NCBI GenBank assembly: GCA_021613335.1
Contig: JAJTWR010000458.1
Coordinates: forward strand, 883,501-947,500
Origin: Whitmania pigra
Lineage: Eukaryota > Annelida > Clitellata > Hirudinida > Haemopidae
DNA length: 64,000 nucleotides
Direction: 5' to 3'
How positions within the stretch are numbered: the stretch's first letter is position 1; each line of letters starts with the position of its first letter. The position numbers and the translations under genes were made by a program. This document shows positions 21,382 to 33,642 of the stretch, piece by piece. A model generated the notes under the pieces. The model did not search any database and had not been told where the DNA came from. It saw nothing but the letters and a program-made list of their open reading frames with translations.

Positions 21382-24300
21382 TTAAATAAGCATTATATCT
21401 ACTTCATCATTAGAATGCTGAAGAATACCAACAAGTTTATTTTTGTTTTCAAACATTGAAGAATCATCCTCTTCGTCTGACTGAAGACCTATTATATTCA
21501 GAAGGTCTGGTTCAGAGCAGGTTCTGAGAAGCAAGGGATCGAAAACGTCCAGTTTTCCTGTCACCAGCAGCTCTTTCACTTCTTCTGCAAAATGAGAATT
21601 AGAAATAATTAGATCTGAAAATCATTGCAACCATTTGGATGTAATAATGTTACTAACTGATTAGTTTACTTAAAATTATAATTGTGATTATTCATAACAT
21701 TCAAGTTATAAAAGAACAAAGAAATTAAAGCCTTGCAACAAGACAATGAAATAAAATAATAATCAGTATTTTTCTTAAACTTTTGGCACCTCAAATAATC
21801 CCAATATTTACTTAATCTAAATCTAAATCTATTTATGTTCGTTAGAATGTGCAGACATATTTATAACCTTCATAATGTGAAGTAATTTCAACTTTCTTAA
21901 ATGCAAATTTACTTTCACCTTGAACATGCTCTGTCTTTACAGCCACCAGTTTTGAGACCTTTGAACCTTGGGGAATATTCCACTGCTTTCTGGCAGTTTC
22001 CTTGCCTCTTGGAGTGTCTTTTATATTAGGAAGACTCTTCCTCTTGCTGCTTCCAACCCTTGCAGAAGCAACTCTGACATTGTCCAAACTGGATTGCGCA
22101 GAGTTCCTCCTCTCGTTCAGTGACGCTCGAGGTATGCTTCTTGCACTGTTGTCTGATGATTGATTTGTTTTCTTTGTTAATGCCTTCTTCTTGGTCTTCT
22201 TAGAACTGCTCATCCTTCCCAGAGCTTCCACCTCTTTAATAGCCCTTTGGTAAGACTCATCAAAATCTTTCTTATTCCTTATTTAAAAAAAAACATTTAA
22301 TTCTATTTTATTAGAATATGTTTTATTACTGAAATAATAATGATTAATATGTAAACTGATTTATTGTATCACTACAGTTTTACAAATGACCGCAATATTT
22401 TTAAATAATATCAGTAAGTTTCAATAACTCCTTTGTCTTCTATACTAAATTTCACCAATTTTTTTGATAAAGATATATTTCCATAATTTCTAATTTGTAG
22501 CACTTTAAAATACTCACCTGTGATGAGTATACTTCCGATTTCTGTTCTCTTTGCTTGGTGCCTACACATAATGCTAATTGTTAAACAAAGTCGAGGCATG
22601 AACTTTTAACAAACTTACCTTAGCTTTGCAGTCTTTTGTATTAAATTTCTTTTTTAGATTTTGCAATCTAATCTGTCTCAATCTTTCAGCATATTCCTGG
22701 AATATATTTTACTTGTTTGCAATTTCAATTTTTATATTTAAGAGCATTCATCTCCTTTAACGAAAACAATAATGCAAGAGAATCACATTTCTCCTTTTCA
22801 AGAAATCATTTGCTTTTTGTAAGGGCTCTTTTGGAATCTTTTGAATCTCAACATTAACTTGATGTCTCTTTATTTCAGGCTGAAAAATTAGACCAAATCA
22901 ATTATAATTGGTATTTTTCTAATTATCTTAATCACCCACTTTAAGAAAATTTTTTGCTTTTGCTTTCTCATCATAGCATTTTGGTTTGATCTGAAAACAT
23001 GGATCTCTGGCAGATTTGTGCTCTTCCATGTTTTTCCTCACACCTCGGTTGCTTTCATCAACTTTTTTAATTTCAGATTTTGGAGTCTCCTGTGTTTTTC
23101 TGGCCTTTTTAAGTTTTTTAGGATCGATGGGCTGAGAAGGTTTTGACATCTTTAAGCCGTGCAAGACTGTGTGGCTGAATTCTTTTTCATAATCCTAGAC
23201 ATTGATTGAATGATTCCTTTTAAATTTACTACCATTTAAGCAAAAGGAAGCATGTTCCTAACAAATTTAATACTAAAGAAAATGTTGGGAAGCTTCAAAT
23301 GATATCCAATTGATATTGGCACAAATTACATAAAACTGTTTTCTGAGTTCTTCCAAAGGTTTTAACATTTATTGTGATCAAAGTGCAAAATATTTCCAAG
23401 AAAAAGTTTGCAAACACAAATTTCATGATAACCTTTTGAGTCAGATACTCTCCAATCTTTCTCCAAATGATTGGATGCTTCAGAATAGAATTTATGTCAG
23501 GTCGGTCTCTAGAAATGTTTTGAATTAAAATCTGTTTAAGTGTTTAATATTAACACTTAAAATGTGGAATAAAGCATAAGTTGCAATTTATTTTATGAAA
23601 TGTTTAAAGAAAAAAGAATTCAGAATAATCATTAGTTTATTTCATTGATGTTTCTATGTTTCAGTATTTAATAATAAAGATATTGTTAAACATAATCAAA
23701 GTTGATGAACATTACTGGGGGTGTTTCTTTAGAAGTTTTGATACAAGCTCGTGCAAATCTGCACTGAAGCAGCTTGGTATTGGAGCATAAGAAGCTCTGC
23801 AATAGATTGCATAGTTCAATAGAGATTTTAATAACAAAACATTTTATTTTATATTCTCAATCTAGTATTTTTCAGAATTATTCTTTATAAATGAAATATT
23901 AAAACCATGCAAGTGAGAAAAATTTTAAAAAAAAAGATACTTTTTGATATTTCTCAAAAGATCCACAATTGTCTTTCCACTGAACTGAAATTAAAACATG
24001 CACTTAAATGCCATCCTTTTATCAATTTATGCTGTTTTATTGTGTTTTAAAAATAACAATAAATATCTGATTTTTCAATACATTCAGAGTTAAAGAATTT
24101 ACATAAGTAAAGTTTGTTACAAAAATTTCCAAAGACATTGAAGATGGAAATGAAACTAACTGGATGCTTCAAGGAAGATAATTCATAAAGTATGCAACCC
24201 ATTGACCAAATATCACTGATGAACAAATTTATAGGGTTGATTAATTAATAAGAAATCAAAATTTAATGAACATAAAAAAAACCACGAGGCAGCATTAAAC

Positions 24301-25710
24301 TATGCTGACACTTGTAAACTACCTCTTGTTATTGTAAGGCTTGGCATCACAAATTTCAGGACTCAAATAATAAGGTGTTCCTGCTTGTGTTAATGCCAGC
24401 TCTGTGGTGCTGGAAAAGCAACAATTCAACGAGTTGTGTACATTTATTCCAATAAAAATAACGTTCACATTATTTCAACAGATTAGCAAAGTTTTGTTAA
24501 ATTGTAACCAAATTCAACACTGATAGTTTAAGAAATGCATCAAATAATTATATCTGTTAAAAAATAATATTATGACATAAATTAATCATAAATTCAATTA
24601 AACTTTGTTCCTTTCAACTAACTTACAAATGCAAACAAAGTTTACTTGTTTAAAATTTTTGCTATGCCAAAATCGCCAAGTTTTACAAGACCTGACTTTG
24701 TCAGAAAAATATTTTGTGATTTAATGTCACGATGAAGGATTTTCCTATCATGCAAATGCTTTAAAGCCAAGCATATTTGAACAAACCAACTCAAAATCTG
24801 AAATTTAAAGGAAAAGTATGATTTATTATGATTTATTTATTTATGGTTTTAAAAATATTCCTTTAAAATCTATCATTATTTAATTTTAAATTAGGATTTC
24901 TAGTAAAATTCAGTACTTCTATTAACTTTTTAAAGTAGCTTTTTAAAAAATAGCTTATAACACATTAAAGAATTAGCATGGAGGTTTAAACTCTCATTCA
25001 GAGATTGTAAAAAAAACAAGCATATTAAACCATCTTTTTTTCAAACCTGGTCTTCTGATAAGAAATCATTTTTCCTGCTCATGAGTTTATGTTGCAAGTC
25101 TCCTTCACAAAATTAAAAAAAAAATGAGAATCCTACTATAAGGGGCAGTATTTACAATGAGTTTAATAAAATTAAAAATTGAATACCATTATCACAATAC
25201 TCCATGACAATGACAAGACATTTTGGGGCTGAAAGTTTAATGAAGTTTGTACAATAAATGTTCGTTGATTCATTACTCAATTATAAATTAACATAATTTC
25301 TATTTGTTATTTTTTAATAAAGAAATAATAAAGATGTTATACAATCTAAAAAATCGACTAACTTTCATAGGAGTTTATGTAAGTGACGATGCAACAGTGC
25401 TCGAGTTGTGATAGTATCAATACCTGAGCCATAATGTTCACATCAAATAAATATGGTTTGGGTATCAATTATAAAGTAATATTACTTCTCTCCTGGCTTC
25501 TCGCCTATCTTTTAGAGTCATCTGTCACCAAACGTTTCAATTCAAAGTGTGTCTGTAATCGGTACAGTTATTCATTTCTACAAAACCAACCTTCGCCAGA
25601 TTGATTTCTTTCAAAACTACGTGGCTTCTGGTCGCAAAACATTTAGCAAGAAATGCTTTACCAAACGCGCCCTCTCCCAGCAGTTTTACCTTCTCGTAAT
25701 TCTCGGACAT
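21382..25710 (-). CDS. NIMA-related serine/threonine kinase (NEK1/NEK3/NEK5 type)
   Basis: 17 exons, joined length 1,893 nt, 630 residues. Exons: 25591-25710, 25486-25521, 25363-25423, 25187-25228, 25047-25102, 24646-24797, 24323-24409, 24161-24215, 23941-23984, 23716-23796, 23433-23508, 22940-23194, 22787-22879, 22619-22696, 22518-22561, 21868-22277, 21382-21584. The kinase domain is complete: glycine loop LGEGAFGKA, catalytic lysine in VVLKEIN, gatekeeper region [26 protein letters not shown], activation segment ending [23 protein letters not shown] and [10 protein letters not shown]. It is followed by a basic, Lys/Arg/Glu-rich region likely to be coiled coil, a Ser/Lys-rich stretch, and an acidic tail ([10 protein letters not shown]). 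Family knowledge: NEK kinases act in ciliary and centrosomal control. The domain order fits NEK1/3/5 but length alone does not separate them. It is shorter than vertebrate NEK1. The gene converges on the TSP1/CTLD gene. Confidence 0.9.
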
Positions 25711-26518
25711 TACCGGAACTGATGGATAAATGCTATGTGGCTAACCATGGTAACTGTTAGGCAACTTGTTTGGGCCTAAATTTAGCTAGTAATTATAGTG
25801 TATTTTTAAATCTTATGCATTATTTTGCATTTATCTCTCTTCAGTAAACTGCCGAAAAATTACTATTTAAAATAAGTTACCAATGCTTTACCAACGTTTT
25901 AGTTGTTGTGCAAGGTAATATTGACTTTTATTATACAAATTGCTTTCTGTCATTGTTTGAAATTTTTATAATGTGCTTTACGTAATTGTCAAGAAATTTA
26001 TAGTTTGTTAATGTTAAATATGACTAAATGTAATGTTTTTATATTAGATAAGTGTATTAGATTTTTTTTAATCAGTTGTTAATTTTTTGGTTCGTACATG
26101 CGACTTTTAGGTGGATATGTGACATGGGGGAGAAGGGGGTTTAAAATGGTCTAAAATAGTGTGATATACTTTATGGACTAACTGAAAATCTTAAAAATCT
26201 TGACCATTAGAAAAAGACATTTGGAATTTGATAATAACATAACATAATTATTTATAGTGGTTAAGAAGACCAAGTTCTGTTTAATAAAAATTCATATTAT
26301 CAACAAGAAAGTTGGCATGAACTACAATAGATGACAGTGCACCAAAGTCATTACCTTCAAAATCGCCATCATGACATATCATAATCTAGCGACATCCACC
26401 TTATCTCCATCACCTAAGATCGCCTCGTTTTCGTTCTTCCACCACTCATCTTCATCCACCAGTAAATAGGTCATGACTCGCAAACAGGCTTCTCGTACGC
26501 CTCTCCTACTGTCTGGAA
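25711..26518. other. Intergenic: NEK 5' flank
   Basis: Presumed promoter and 5' flank of the NEK gene, then AT-rich sequence up to the hAT terminus at 26,519. No reading frame, RNA gene or clear repeat was recognised. Confidence 0.45.
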
Positions 26519-26580
26519 CAGAGGCGTAGCCTGGGTAATTGGCGCCCTTTTCTATGTCTATATATTTAATCTTACTGTAT

Positions 26581-26862
26581 TACATATAATGATAATAGCA
26601 ATGATAATGATAATAACAATGATAATGATGATGATAATGATGATGATGATGATGATGATAATAACAATGATAATAACAATGATAATGATGATAATAACAA
26701 TGTTGATGATAATAGCAATGATAATGATAATAACAATGATGATGATAATGATAATGATAATAACAATGATGATGATAATGATAATGATAATAACAATGAT
26801 AATGATAATGATAATAGCAATGATAATGATGATGATGATGATCATGATGATGATGATGATTG
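26581..26862. repeat. ATGATA/ATAACA compound microsatellite
   Basis: About 280 bp built of TGA, TAA and CAA trinucleotides in higher-order blocks such as AATGATAATGATAATAACA. Because it is a trinucleotide repeat, it stays open in several frames and translates to poly-Ile, poly-Ser/Leu, poly-His/Tyr or poly-Met/Ile. None of these is a gene. Confidence 0.9.
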
Positions 26863-26964
26863 TCTAAATTTGAAATTGAAATAAAAATCAAATTTTAATG
26901 GCACAAGGCATCCATTTAAAAGTGAAAAAACGTTCTACAAATAGTAGCGCATGCTTCACCCAAT

Positions 26965-28330
26965 CAGTCACAGTCTAAGATGATTTACATGCATAGTAGT
27001 CTAATAATGTCCAAAATAGATTTATTTTTCTTGATTTAACAGTTGCAAACTGATCAATAGCGTCATCAAAATCTGTTTTCTCAAGCGTTTCTCTTTCTAC
27101 ACTAAGAAAAGCAAGATCACTGAGACGATCCTGTCCCATTGATGCACGCAGATACGACAAAATAAGTTTCAATTTGCTGAATGATCGTTCACAGCTTGCA
27201 ATTGAAACTGCTATTGTTAACAAAATTTGTGGTGAAATTCCAAAATTTGGAAATACGTCGCTTCCATAAAGCACAATAAAACCAAGGAGATCCAAAGGAG
27301 TTTCTGGTAGAGTTTCAGTTCTCAGCAGCATTCTGGTGAAGAGTTCGTAGCCATTAATGTCCGTGTCTTAGAAAGTTGCAAAATCTGCACAACTTCGACG
27401 AATTTCATCTTCATCTGTGTCAGATGTCAGAAGAGTCTTAACGTCCAGCAGAAATCCAAATTTTGTGTTCAGGTCTTTGAGTCGTGAAAAACGTGTTGAC
27501 ATCTCCTGTTGAAGACGATCGAACACATTCTTCATAACACGCATTACTTCCTCTTCTGATGAGAGTCCTGCATCTCTTGCCAGTTCTCCAGGCATTCTCC
27601 TACGTCGCCTAATTCTTCTTTCTACCGGAATATCCCATGCTGTGCATTTTGTTCTGGCATTTTCGACCGCAGCCAGGCTCAAATCATCACGAAGCTTGAT
27701 AAATTCTTGCTCCAAAGATTCAATATCAGTCGCAGCTTTCTTGAAATTTATGGTAGGATCTTGTAGGCGCTTCTGTGCACGATCAATTTTTCCAAGAACG
27801 ACATTCCAGAAGTGTAATAAAACTATGAAATTAAAATTCAATATACAGGCCAGTAACTGCTGTGCACCACTTCTAGTTTCAGGTGTCATAGTGGAGTCTT
27901 CCGATAATTTCTCTAGCAATCCAACTAGTTCATCCAGTCCTTCATGGATAGCTTTAAAAGCTTCAGATCGTGCACTCCAGCGTGTTTTAGACTCTCTTTT
28001 TACTGTTATGGGAAGAGCTCTTTTTAATTCTTCCCAACGAATTGTTGAATGAGAGAAAAACGAATATATGCTTTCAAGTGTTCCAAAAAAAGTTACGACA
28101 ACAGGATCTTGCTTAGCTGAATACACACCTGCTAAATTTAAGCTGTGGTTGTCACAGTTGACGAACAGTAGGATTTCTGTCACATATTTGTTGTTGAAGG
28201 CCAGATATAGGCCCAGTCATCACCGAAGCATTGTCATAACATTGAGCTCGACAGTTGGCTAGAGGTATCTCATCAGAATTCAGTCTCTCGACGATGACTT
28301 TCTCTAGGCTTGCAGCATCTTTTGAATATA
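26965..28330 (-). pseudogene. hAT transposase remnant
   Basis: Minus-strand frames at 27,368-28,183 (271 codons) and 26,975-27,331 (118 codons) plus an upstream piece to about 28,330. The last part holds the hAT dimerisation motif (ASCERSFSKLK), and the first part has CDNHSLNL, typical of the central hAT/RNase-H-like region. Breaks: the piece with AQCYDNASVMTG runs into the next only by a frame change near 28,160, and a TAA at 27,368-27,370 separates the last two pieces. So it is inactive. Confidence 0.85.
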
Positions 28331-28957
28331 TCTCGATATAACCTAAAAATGATTCTTTGATTTTTAATACAAACTATTATTTGAAGCTATCATATAATCA
28401 ACGGTAATTTCAGTTAAAACTAAAAATATAATAACTTTCTTTTGGCAGTTGGCGGCCACCGGCCCAGTCCAAGCCTGGTGGGGGCGCTCGCTGCAGTGCA
28501 ACTTTGCGTTAGCCTGATACCAATGGGAGTTTCAGAAATTGTTTTGACGTTTTCACGCTTTCACGAATGTTGTTTATCTTTGTCTATATTAGAACAATCA
28601 CAACCAGTCTCTGATAAAAAGTTTTAAAATACCTTAATAGAGTGTAATCCGTTTTAAACCACAATAAGTTCGTCAACAACACTGTAGTATTAGTAGCCAC
28701 TGCAGAATCCGTATCCTGACTGGCAGCAGTGGTGGTGGGTTCACTGAGTTCACTGAGCTGGCAGCAGCATCAACCAGGTCTGGATGGCAGACGTATCAGA
28801 CGATGCCCTTCTCCAGCCGCCGCTGTTGGCTAGCTTGTGAGTGTGACCTGTTTTACCAATGTCGAAAAAATAGGTAAACCTCATTTTGGCGCCCCTGTAT
28901 CTTGGCGCCCGGGGACATATGTACCCCCTTGCCCCCCCCCCCCTAGCTACGCCTTTG

Positions 28958-29240
28958 GCTGTCTTTGCACAGTTTCAGCATCTTTTCCATGAAGGTTGCA
29001 GAATTCTGAAAGTTTGGGAATCATTGTGCCATTCTGCAAAACATCAAGAGCTAAGGCAGGGTTCGTGATTGTTGTGCCTATGGCATATTGAGAATCCCCT
29101 TACCCCCCCCCCTTCCCCCACAAAAAAACTCATCGTATTTTGAAAAATTGCAGGGTCTCTCCTATTAGGTCCCCCCCCTAGTTGCGCCACTGGTTGCAAA
29201 GCCAAAGAGGTTGAGAACCGCTGCGCTAAGGGCCTCCTAT
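28958..29240. mobile_element. Fragments of further hAT termini
   Basis: Just outside the previous element are a C-rich run leading to CCCTAGTTGCGCCACTGG (about 29,170-29,192) and GAGGTTGAGAACCGCTGCGC (about 29,207-29,226). Both look like inverted ends of hAT elements (CAGTGGCGCAAC and CAGCGGTTCTCAACC classes). No coding part is attached. This suggests nested or abutting insertions. The remaining 29,241-29,498 is AT-rich 5' flank of CRLS1. Confidence 0.45.
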
Positions 29241-29498
29241 GTAAGATATTTTATGAATATAAAATATATTATAGTATTATGCATTAGTATAACACTTATA
29301 ATTTATAATCATGCAAATATCTTAATGTTTACAAGTTATTTGTATTAAAATCTTGTTTTTGATGATTTCAGAATGTTTACTCCCTAAAAACTGTTTGTTT
29401 TTTGTAAACAAATATCTCGAAATAAAACATGTCAATGTTGCGTATTCTCATTATCGGCCATAATTCTTGTTTAGGATTTTATTACTGCAAATCATTTT

Positions 29499-32400
29499 AT
29501 GATGAGTTATTCTGTAGTTCGAACAGTGCTTAATGTACCGGAGAAGAAGCATTTGACTGTCTTACTAAGGGTCGCAATTTGTAAAATTTCTTGCAGAAAT
29601 TATGCAAGATGTGTATCAGTTTGTCAAGTCAAACACCGCGATAACGAATGCCTTACAAAAAATATGTTAAGAACCATCCAACCACATAATATGTTTATGA
29701 AGTGTCATTTAACCTCGCAAAGATCAAATCCAAAAGAGAATAATGAAAACGCCGCAAATAAAGGTGTCTTGAGCCACCTGGTAAGATGAGATTGCACCTT
29801 TTGATGTTTATTTTAAACAGTTAAAGTTTTTTAACGTTTGACCTATATTAATATTTTATTTATTAAAAATTTAAACTTCATGGATTTAAAAATCTGGCAG
29901 GAATTATGTATTTCTGGGAACTTTGGAAAGCAGTTCCTGGAAATTTGTTTTTTAAAGCCAGTGATTAGTTAAACCATTCTAATGATAAATATTATTGAAG
30001 ATTCTGTCAAAGGTCCTCACAATTCCCAATGTTCTGACAGTTTCAAGAATATTGCTGACACCATACCTTGGGTACCTGGTGGTGCAAAACTCTTATCCGA
30101 CAGCCTTGTCCCTCTTTGTGGTTGCAGGATTCACTGATCTCGTTGGTGATTTATGAAATATATTCAAATTTGGTTTAACAAGTGTTAACAAAGAATTGTA
30201 TTAATATTTTTGTCTGGTAACAAATGAATTGTGAAAATGCATCTTCAGTTTGATGGGCTGATAGCTCGAAGTTTCAAAAGTCAAACCTCTCATTTGGGCA
30301 GCTTTTTAGATCCGCTCGCAGATAAATTGCTCATCAGCACGCTGTTTGCCACACTCACTTATGCTGACTTAATTCCAGGTGAGAAGTTAATAGACAAATA
30401 AATTTTTTTATTTTTTCTTTGCCTCTACATGGCATCACCAATATTAATTACACCTGCAAGATGCACCGCATTTTGGATTGCTAATTTAATGCAATTACAA
30501 TTAACTAAATAATTATTTTCATTTAGTTATTAATATAAGTCATCTCTATTGTTATACTGACTTGGAAATAATTATTTTTCTGGAATATAATATGCATACA
30601 ATGGGTTTCAGTTTATCTGATGGGTCTAGTTTTGCTGAGAGATGTCCTTCTCGTGTCTGCAGCTTCCTACGTCCGATACTCGACTCTTGACCCAAGACCA
30701 GTAGGACAGACTTCTGTTTTTGAAACACTATAAAAAATGAGAACTGTGAATAGGAAAATAATAACTTTGCAGCTATGCTAGGGTTCTTGATCTGTATTTT
30801 TTGCAGTATGTTTATTAATGCTTTGGCAATAATTATAAATGATGTTGGACCCTTTCATTCAACAGAGAAGTTTAAAAGAGTTTTTTGATCCTACAAATCA
30901 TGCTGTAAAGCTTCAGCCAACTCTTTCTAGCAAGGTGAGCACTGAAACCTTATAGCATGGTCCATACAGGAACTTGAAAACCAAAATTTAGGACTTTTTA
31001 GGACCTTCTACTCCATTTTTTAAGACCAACAATAATAACAAAAATAACGGTATTTAGATTTTAATTATTCATTTTTGTATAATTTAGACATATATCATAA
31101 GACAGTAACACGTGAGAGTTCATAATATCGATTTATTTAAATAAAAATCAATTTTCCAAGTCTTTCTCTAAAGTTGCAATTTCTGTCGCTTTTGCCTTGC
31201 TATCTTTCTTCAGGCTGTTTGCCTGGAACAAAAGATCCATGTTCCTGGTTCTTACACAATACCATTAATATTCGAAATTCTCTGTCCAACACACACCTGT
31301 CATGTTTTGGAGTCTTCAGCTTCTTCCTCAGCATGATCATGCCCTCTTCATCTGCTTTTTGTTTTGAGATTACAGCTGCCTGTCGCTCTTCCTCATGCAA
31401 GGTATCCAAATAAAATTTATATCTTTGTCTTGATGCTTTAAAATGGCTCAGGACAGATTTATCTATCCTAAAATTGCTTATACCTCCAACACTGTTAATA
31501 TGGTCTCTAATTATCCTCCTTGCATTTAAGTTCTTCTCTTTTTGATTCTCACAAATCATACTTTTATTTATGGAGAAACCTCTTTCAACAGATGCCTGAC
31601 CATGACTCAAAGTTAGCAAACCTCTCTGCATGCAATCTTCATCATCATATCGATTCCCAGCAACTGGTGGGAAAGCCTCAACAGAATCACAACTTGCTTG
31701 AGGTTCAATTTCATCCCTCACCTATGCGCTATCAACTGATCTGCTTGCAAACGTGGTAACGAAACTGTTCATCTGTTGAGAGCCTTTGCATGATGTAACA
31801 TTGTCTCAATGTTATTTGCCTCGAGCGTGTGTTGTAACTGCTGTAACTCCCAATTTCGAAATGTCAAAGTTCTTTTTGCAACAATACGCCTTTTGGGAAT
31901 CTGTAGTATTCCTTCTCAGCCAACTCCATTGTCTATCCATTTGCCATTGAAAACATGTCCAGGCATGATTGATAGTGCTTTCAAAACTTAAAGGATCAAA
32001 CAAGCGAACCAACGTAACAGGAAACTTAATTGGGTGAGGCTAGAACAATTAGACCGCAAGGACAAAGGGACCGATTTCATTATTTGTTATTTCAATAAAA
32101 CTTATGAACATTATTTTTTTTAACCTTTATCATTTTTTAGGATTTCCTTCACTTTTTTTAGGACTTTTTAGTACTAAAAAATCAAATTTCGGAAATTTAG
32201 GACTTTTTAGGACCTGTACAAACCATGTTATAGTTAGCCAATCTTATATCTTAAGGATGTGAGGGCACTTTTTATGTTGCATTCCTTCTCTAGAGTCACA
32301 AATGAGATGCAATGTGACTTTTCCCACCCTTATGAGAGTGCAACTCCTTGGTCTAACCTGTGCACCTATTTATTATTATTGTACTGGCAAAATATAATTA

Positions 32401-32930
32401 AATTATAGCACCACATGATGAAGTGCCAAACTTCAAATGATGAATAAAATACCTTATGCTAAAAAAGCTATGCCTATCATCAAGAATATTTGCAAATAAG
32501 TATAGCAAAAAAACTCCTTATGTGATTGTAAACAATTCCAGTTCAACACGGTTGTTCAGCTATCCTTGGTGGCCACGACACTTGCGTCCCCAGTATTTGG
32601 ATTTGTTGACCACCCATTTGTCCATGCTCTGTGGTGAGTTTGCAAGGTTTTGTTGTAAATGCATTGTTATGTGCCAGAGAATTAACAACATGAACATTTA
32701 GTTCAACAAGGACTAAAATGCATTTTGCTTGATTTTCTGTAAAACCATAGAACTTAAAAATGGCTCTAAATTTTGAAAAAAAAGGCTAAATCCAATTACC
32801 AATTTATGTTAACTTATTGTGCTTCAGGTATCTCACGGCACTGACTACAGTCACGTCAGGTGTTGGATATATTTTTGCAAAGGACACAATTAAACATGTT
32901 TCAAAGAATTACATCAAGAAGTCTCCATGA
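29499..32930 (+). CDS. CRLS1: Cardiolipin synthase (CMP-forming), mitochondrial
   Basis: Seven exons: 29499-29780, 30013-30141, 30249-30378, 30612-30700, 30866-30934, 32542-32633, 32828-32930; 894 nt, 297 residues, close to the family length. It joins phosphatidylglycerol and CDP-diacylglycerol to make cardiolipin in the mitochondrial inner membrane. The CDP-alcohol phosphotransferase signature is intact across the exon 2/3 join: TDLFDGLIAR then [10 protein letters not shown]. Hydrophobic helices follow ([20 protein letters not shown], then [18 protein letters not shown]). The first 94 residues are basic and poor in acidic residues at the start, suiting a mitochondrial presequence; the exact start codon is the least sure point. 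Intron 5 (30,935-32,541) carries a DNA transposon. A poly(A) signal lies at 32,998-33,003. MRPL14 ends 100 bp beyond, converging. Confidence 0.92.
30956..32227 (-). mobile_element. hAT-like DNA transposon in CRLS1 intron 5
   Basis: A 15 bp imperfect terminal inverted repeat (CATGGTCCATACAGG at 30,956-30,970; its inverted partner ends at 32,227; 12 of 15 match) is flanked on both sides by TTATAG (30,950-30,955 and 32,228-32,233). Inside each end is a copy of AATTTAGGACTTTTTAGGAC, in the same orientation at both ends rather than inverted. The interior holds broken transposase pieces on the minus strand. hAT elements usually make 8 bp duplications, so the 6 bp repeat is a caution. Confidence 0.65.
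31200..32012 (-). pseudogene. hAT-type transposase remnants in CRLS1 intron
   Basis: A 173-codon minus-strand frame (31,200-31,721) contains [16 protein letters not shown], the form of the hAT C-terminal dimerisation motif seen in many animal elements, followed by a charged coiled-coil-like tail. A second piece at 31,812-32,012 has a zinc-finger-like CCKKNFDIS plus THARGK, as in the N-terminal zinc finger of the same transposase class. The middle catalytic region is missing, so this is a deleted, non-autonomous copy. Confidence 0.65.
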
Positions 32931-33030
32931 TTGTCTTACTCGTGGCATATTTTTTGACAATTTTCAACTTCTGCAATTTAGTCTGAAATGTTGAAGCAAT
33001 AAACTTTCCTTCACAAAAATGGTTACAATT

Positions 33031-33642
33031 TTAATAGAATTTTGTGGCACATGAAAGCAGTTTTGTAAAATTTGGACCCTTTCCTCTGAGACAAGAGGGG
33101 ATTGGAACTCTTATCCTGGTGCCTGTTGGAGTCGTTTCATCTTCCATGAGGACAACATTGTTCGTATCAAATCGAGGAATCATGCGTTTTTGTACCTGTT
33201 TTAGTCCGACAAGGATACCCTTTTTCTTCTGACCTTGAATGGCCAACAAAACCTTCAACATTAAGCAGAACAATTATAGTAATGCAAAAGGCAATGTAGG
33301 CAAAGTGAACATGTAGTGTTGCGAACATTAATTTAAAGAAATGCATTAAGAATGAATTAAAAAATTTATTAAGAGCATCTTAACCCTGTCTCCCAGTTTT
33401 CCGACCGCCGTCTTATTGTAGACGTGAATAATTCTGGCTGGTTTCCCAGCTAGTTCGGCAGCTCTTCCAATCCTGCTATTGTCAACAACTCTAAGCCTTG
33501 AAAGCAATCTAACTTCGCATAGAACTGAAGATGTGCTGCGAAAATTTGAGCAAAGTCAAGCTTATTTCACCGTCATGTCATAATTGATTCGCGATGCTCA
33601 CCTGAAAGTACGGACAGCATTGAAGAACAGGCCAGACATCAT
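33031..33642 (-). CDS. MRPL14: Mitochondrial ribosomal protein uL14m
   Basis: Three exons: 33602-33642, 33385-33535, 33031-33252; 414 nt, 137 residues (vertebrate proteins about 145). It is a component of the large mitoribosomal subunit near the factor-binding region. Diagnostic stretches: LRVVDNSRIG, RIIHVYNKTAVGKLGD, LLAIQGQKKKGILVGLKQ, PRFDTNNVVLMED, GTRIRVPIP and a C-terminus in FTKLLSCATKFY. The start is the upstream Met of a Met-Met pair at 33,640-33,642, followed by a short basic leader. The 3' end converges on CRLS1 with about 100 bp between stop codons, so the untranslated ends probably overlap. Confidence 0.93.

Larger units (their letters stand above)
26519..28957 (-). mobile_element. 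hAT-family DNA transposon, degenerate
   Basis: CAGAGGCGTAGC at 26,519 and the inverted CAAAGGCGTAGC ending at 28,957 are hAT-type terminal repeats (the CAG...GGCGTAGC class); GGCGCC-rich subterminal DNA follows each end. Between them, on the minus strand, lies a broken hAT transposase (26,965-28,330) and a long microsatellite. No exact 8 bp flanking duplication is seen, so the ends or flanks have decayed or recombined. Confidence 0.7.

Noticed and set aside
26558..26891. Low-complexity frames (poly-Ile, poly-Ser/Leu, poly-His/Tyr, poly-Met/Ile)
   Set aside because: They are readings of a trinucleotide microsatellite on both strands, not genes.
26511..28965. CTGTCT near both ends of the 2.4 kb hAT element as a target duplication
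   Set aside because: The copies are not flush with the terminal repeats and match over only six bases.
31200..31721. 173-codon minus-strand frame as a host gene
   Set aside because: It carries the hAT dimerisation motif and lies inside an element with terminal inverted repeats in a CRLS1 intron.
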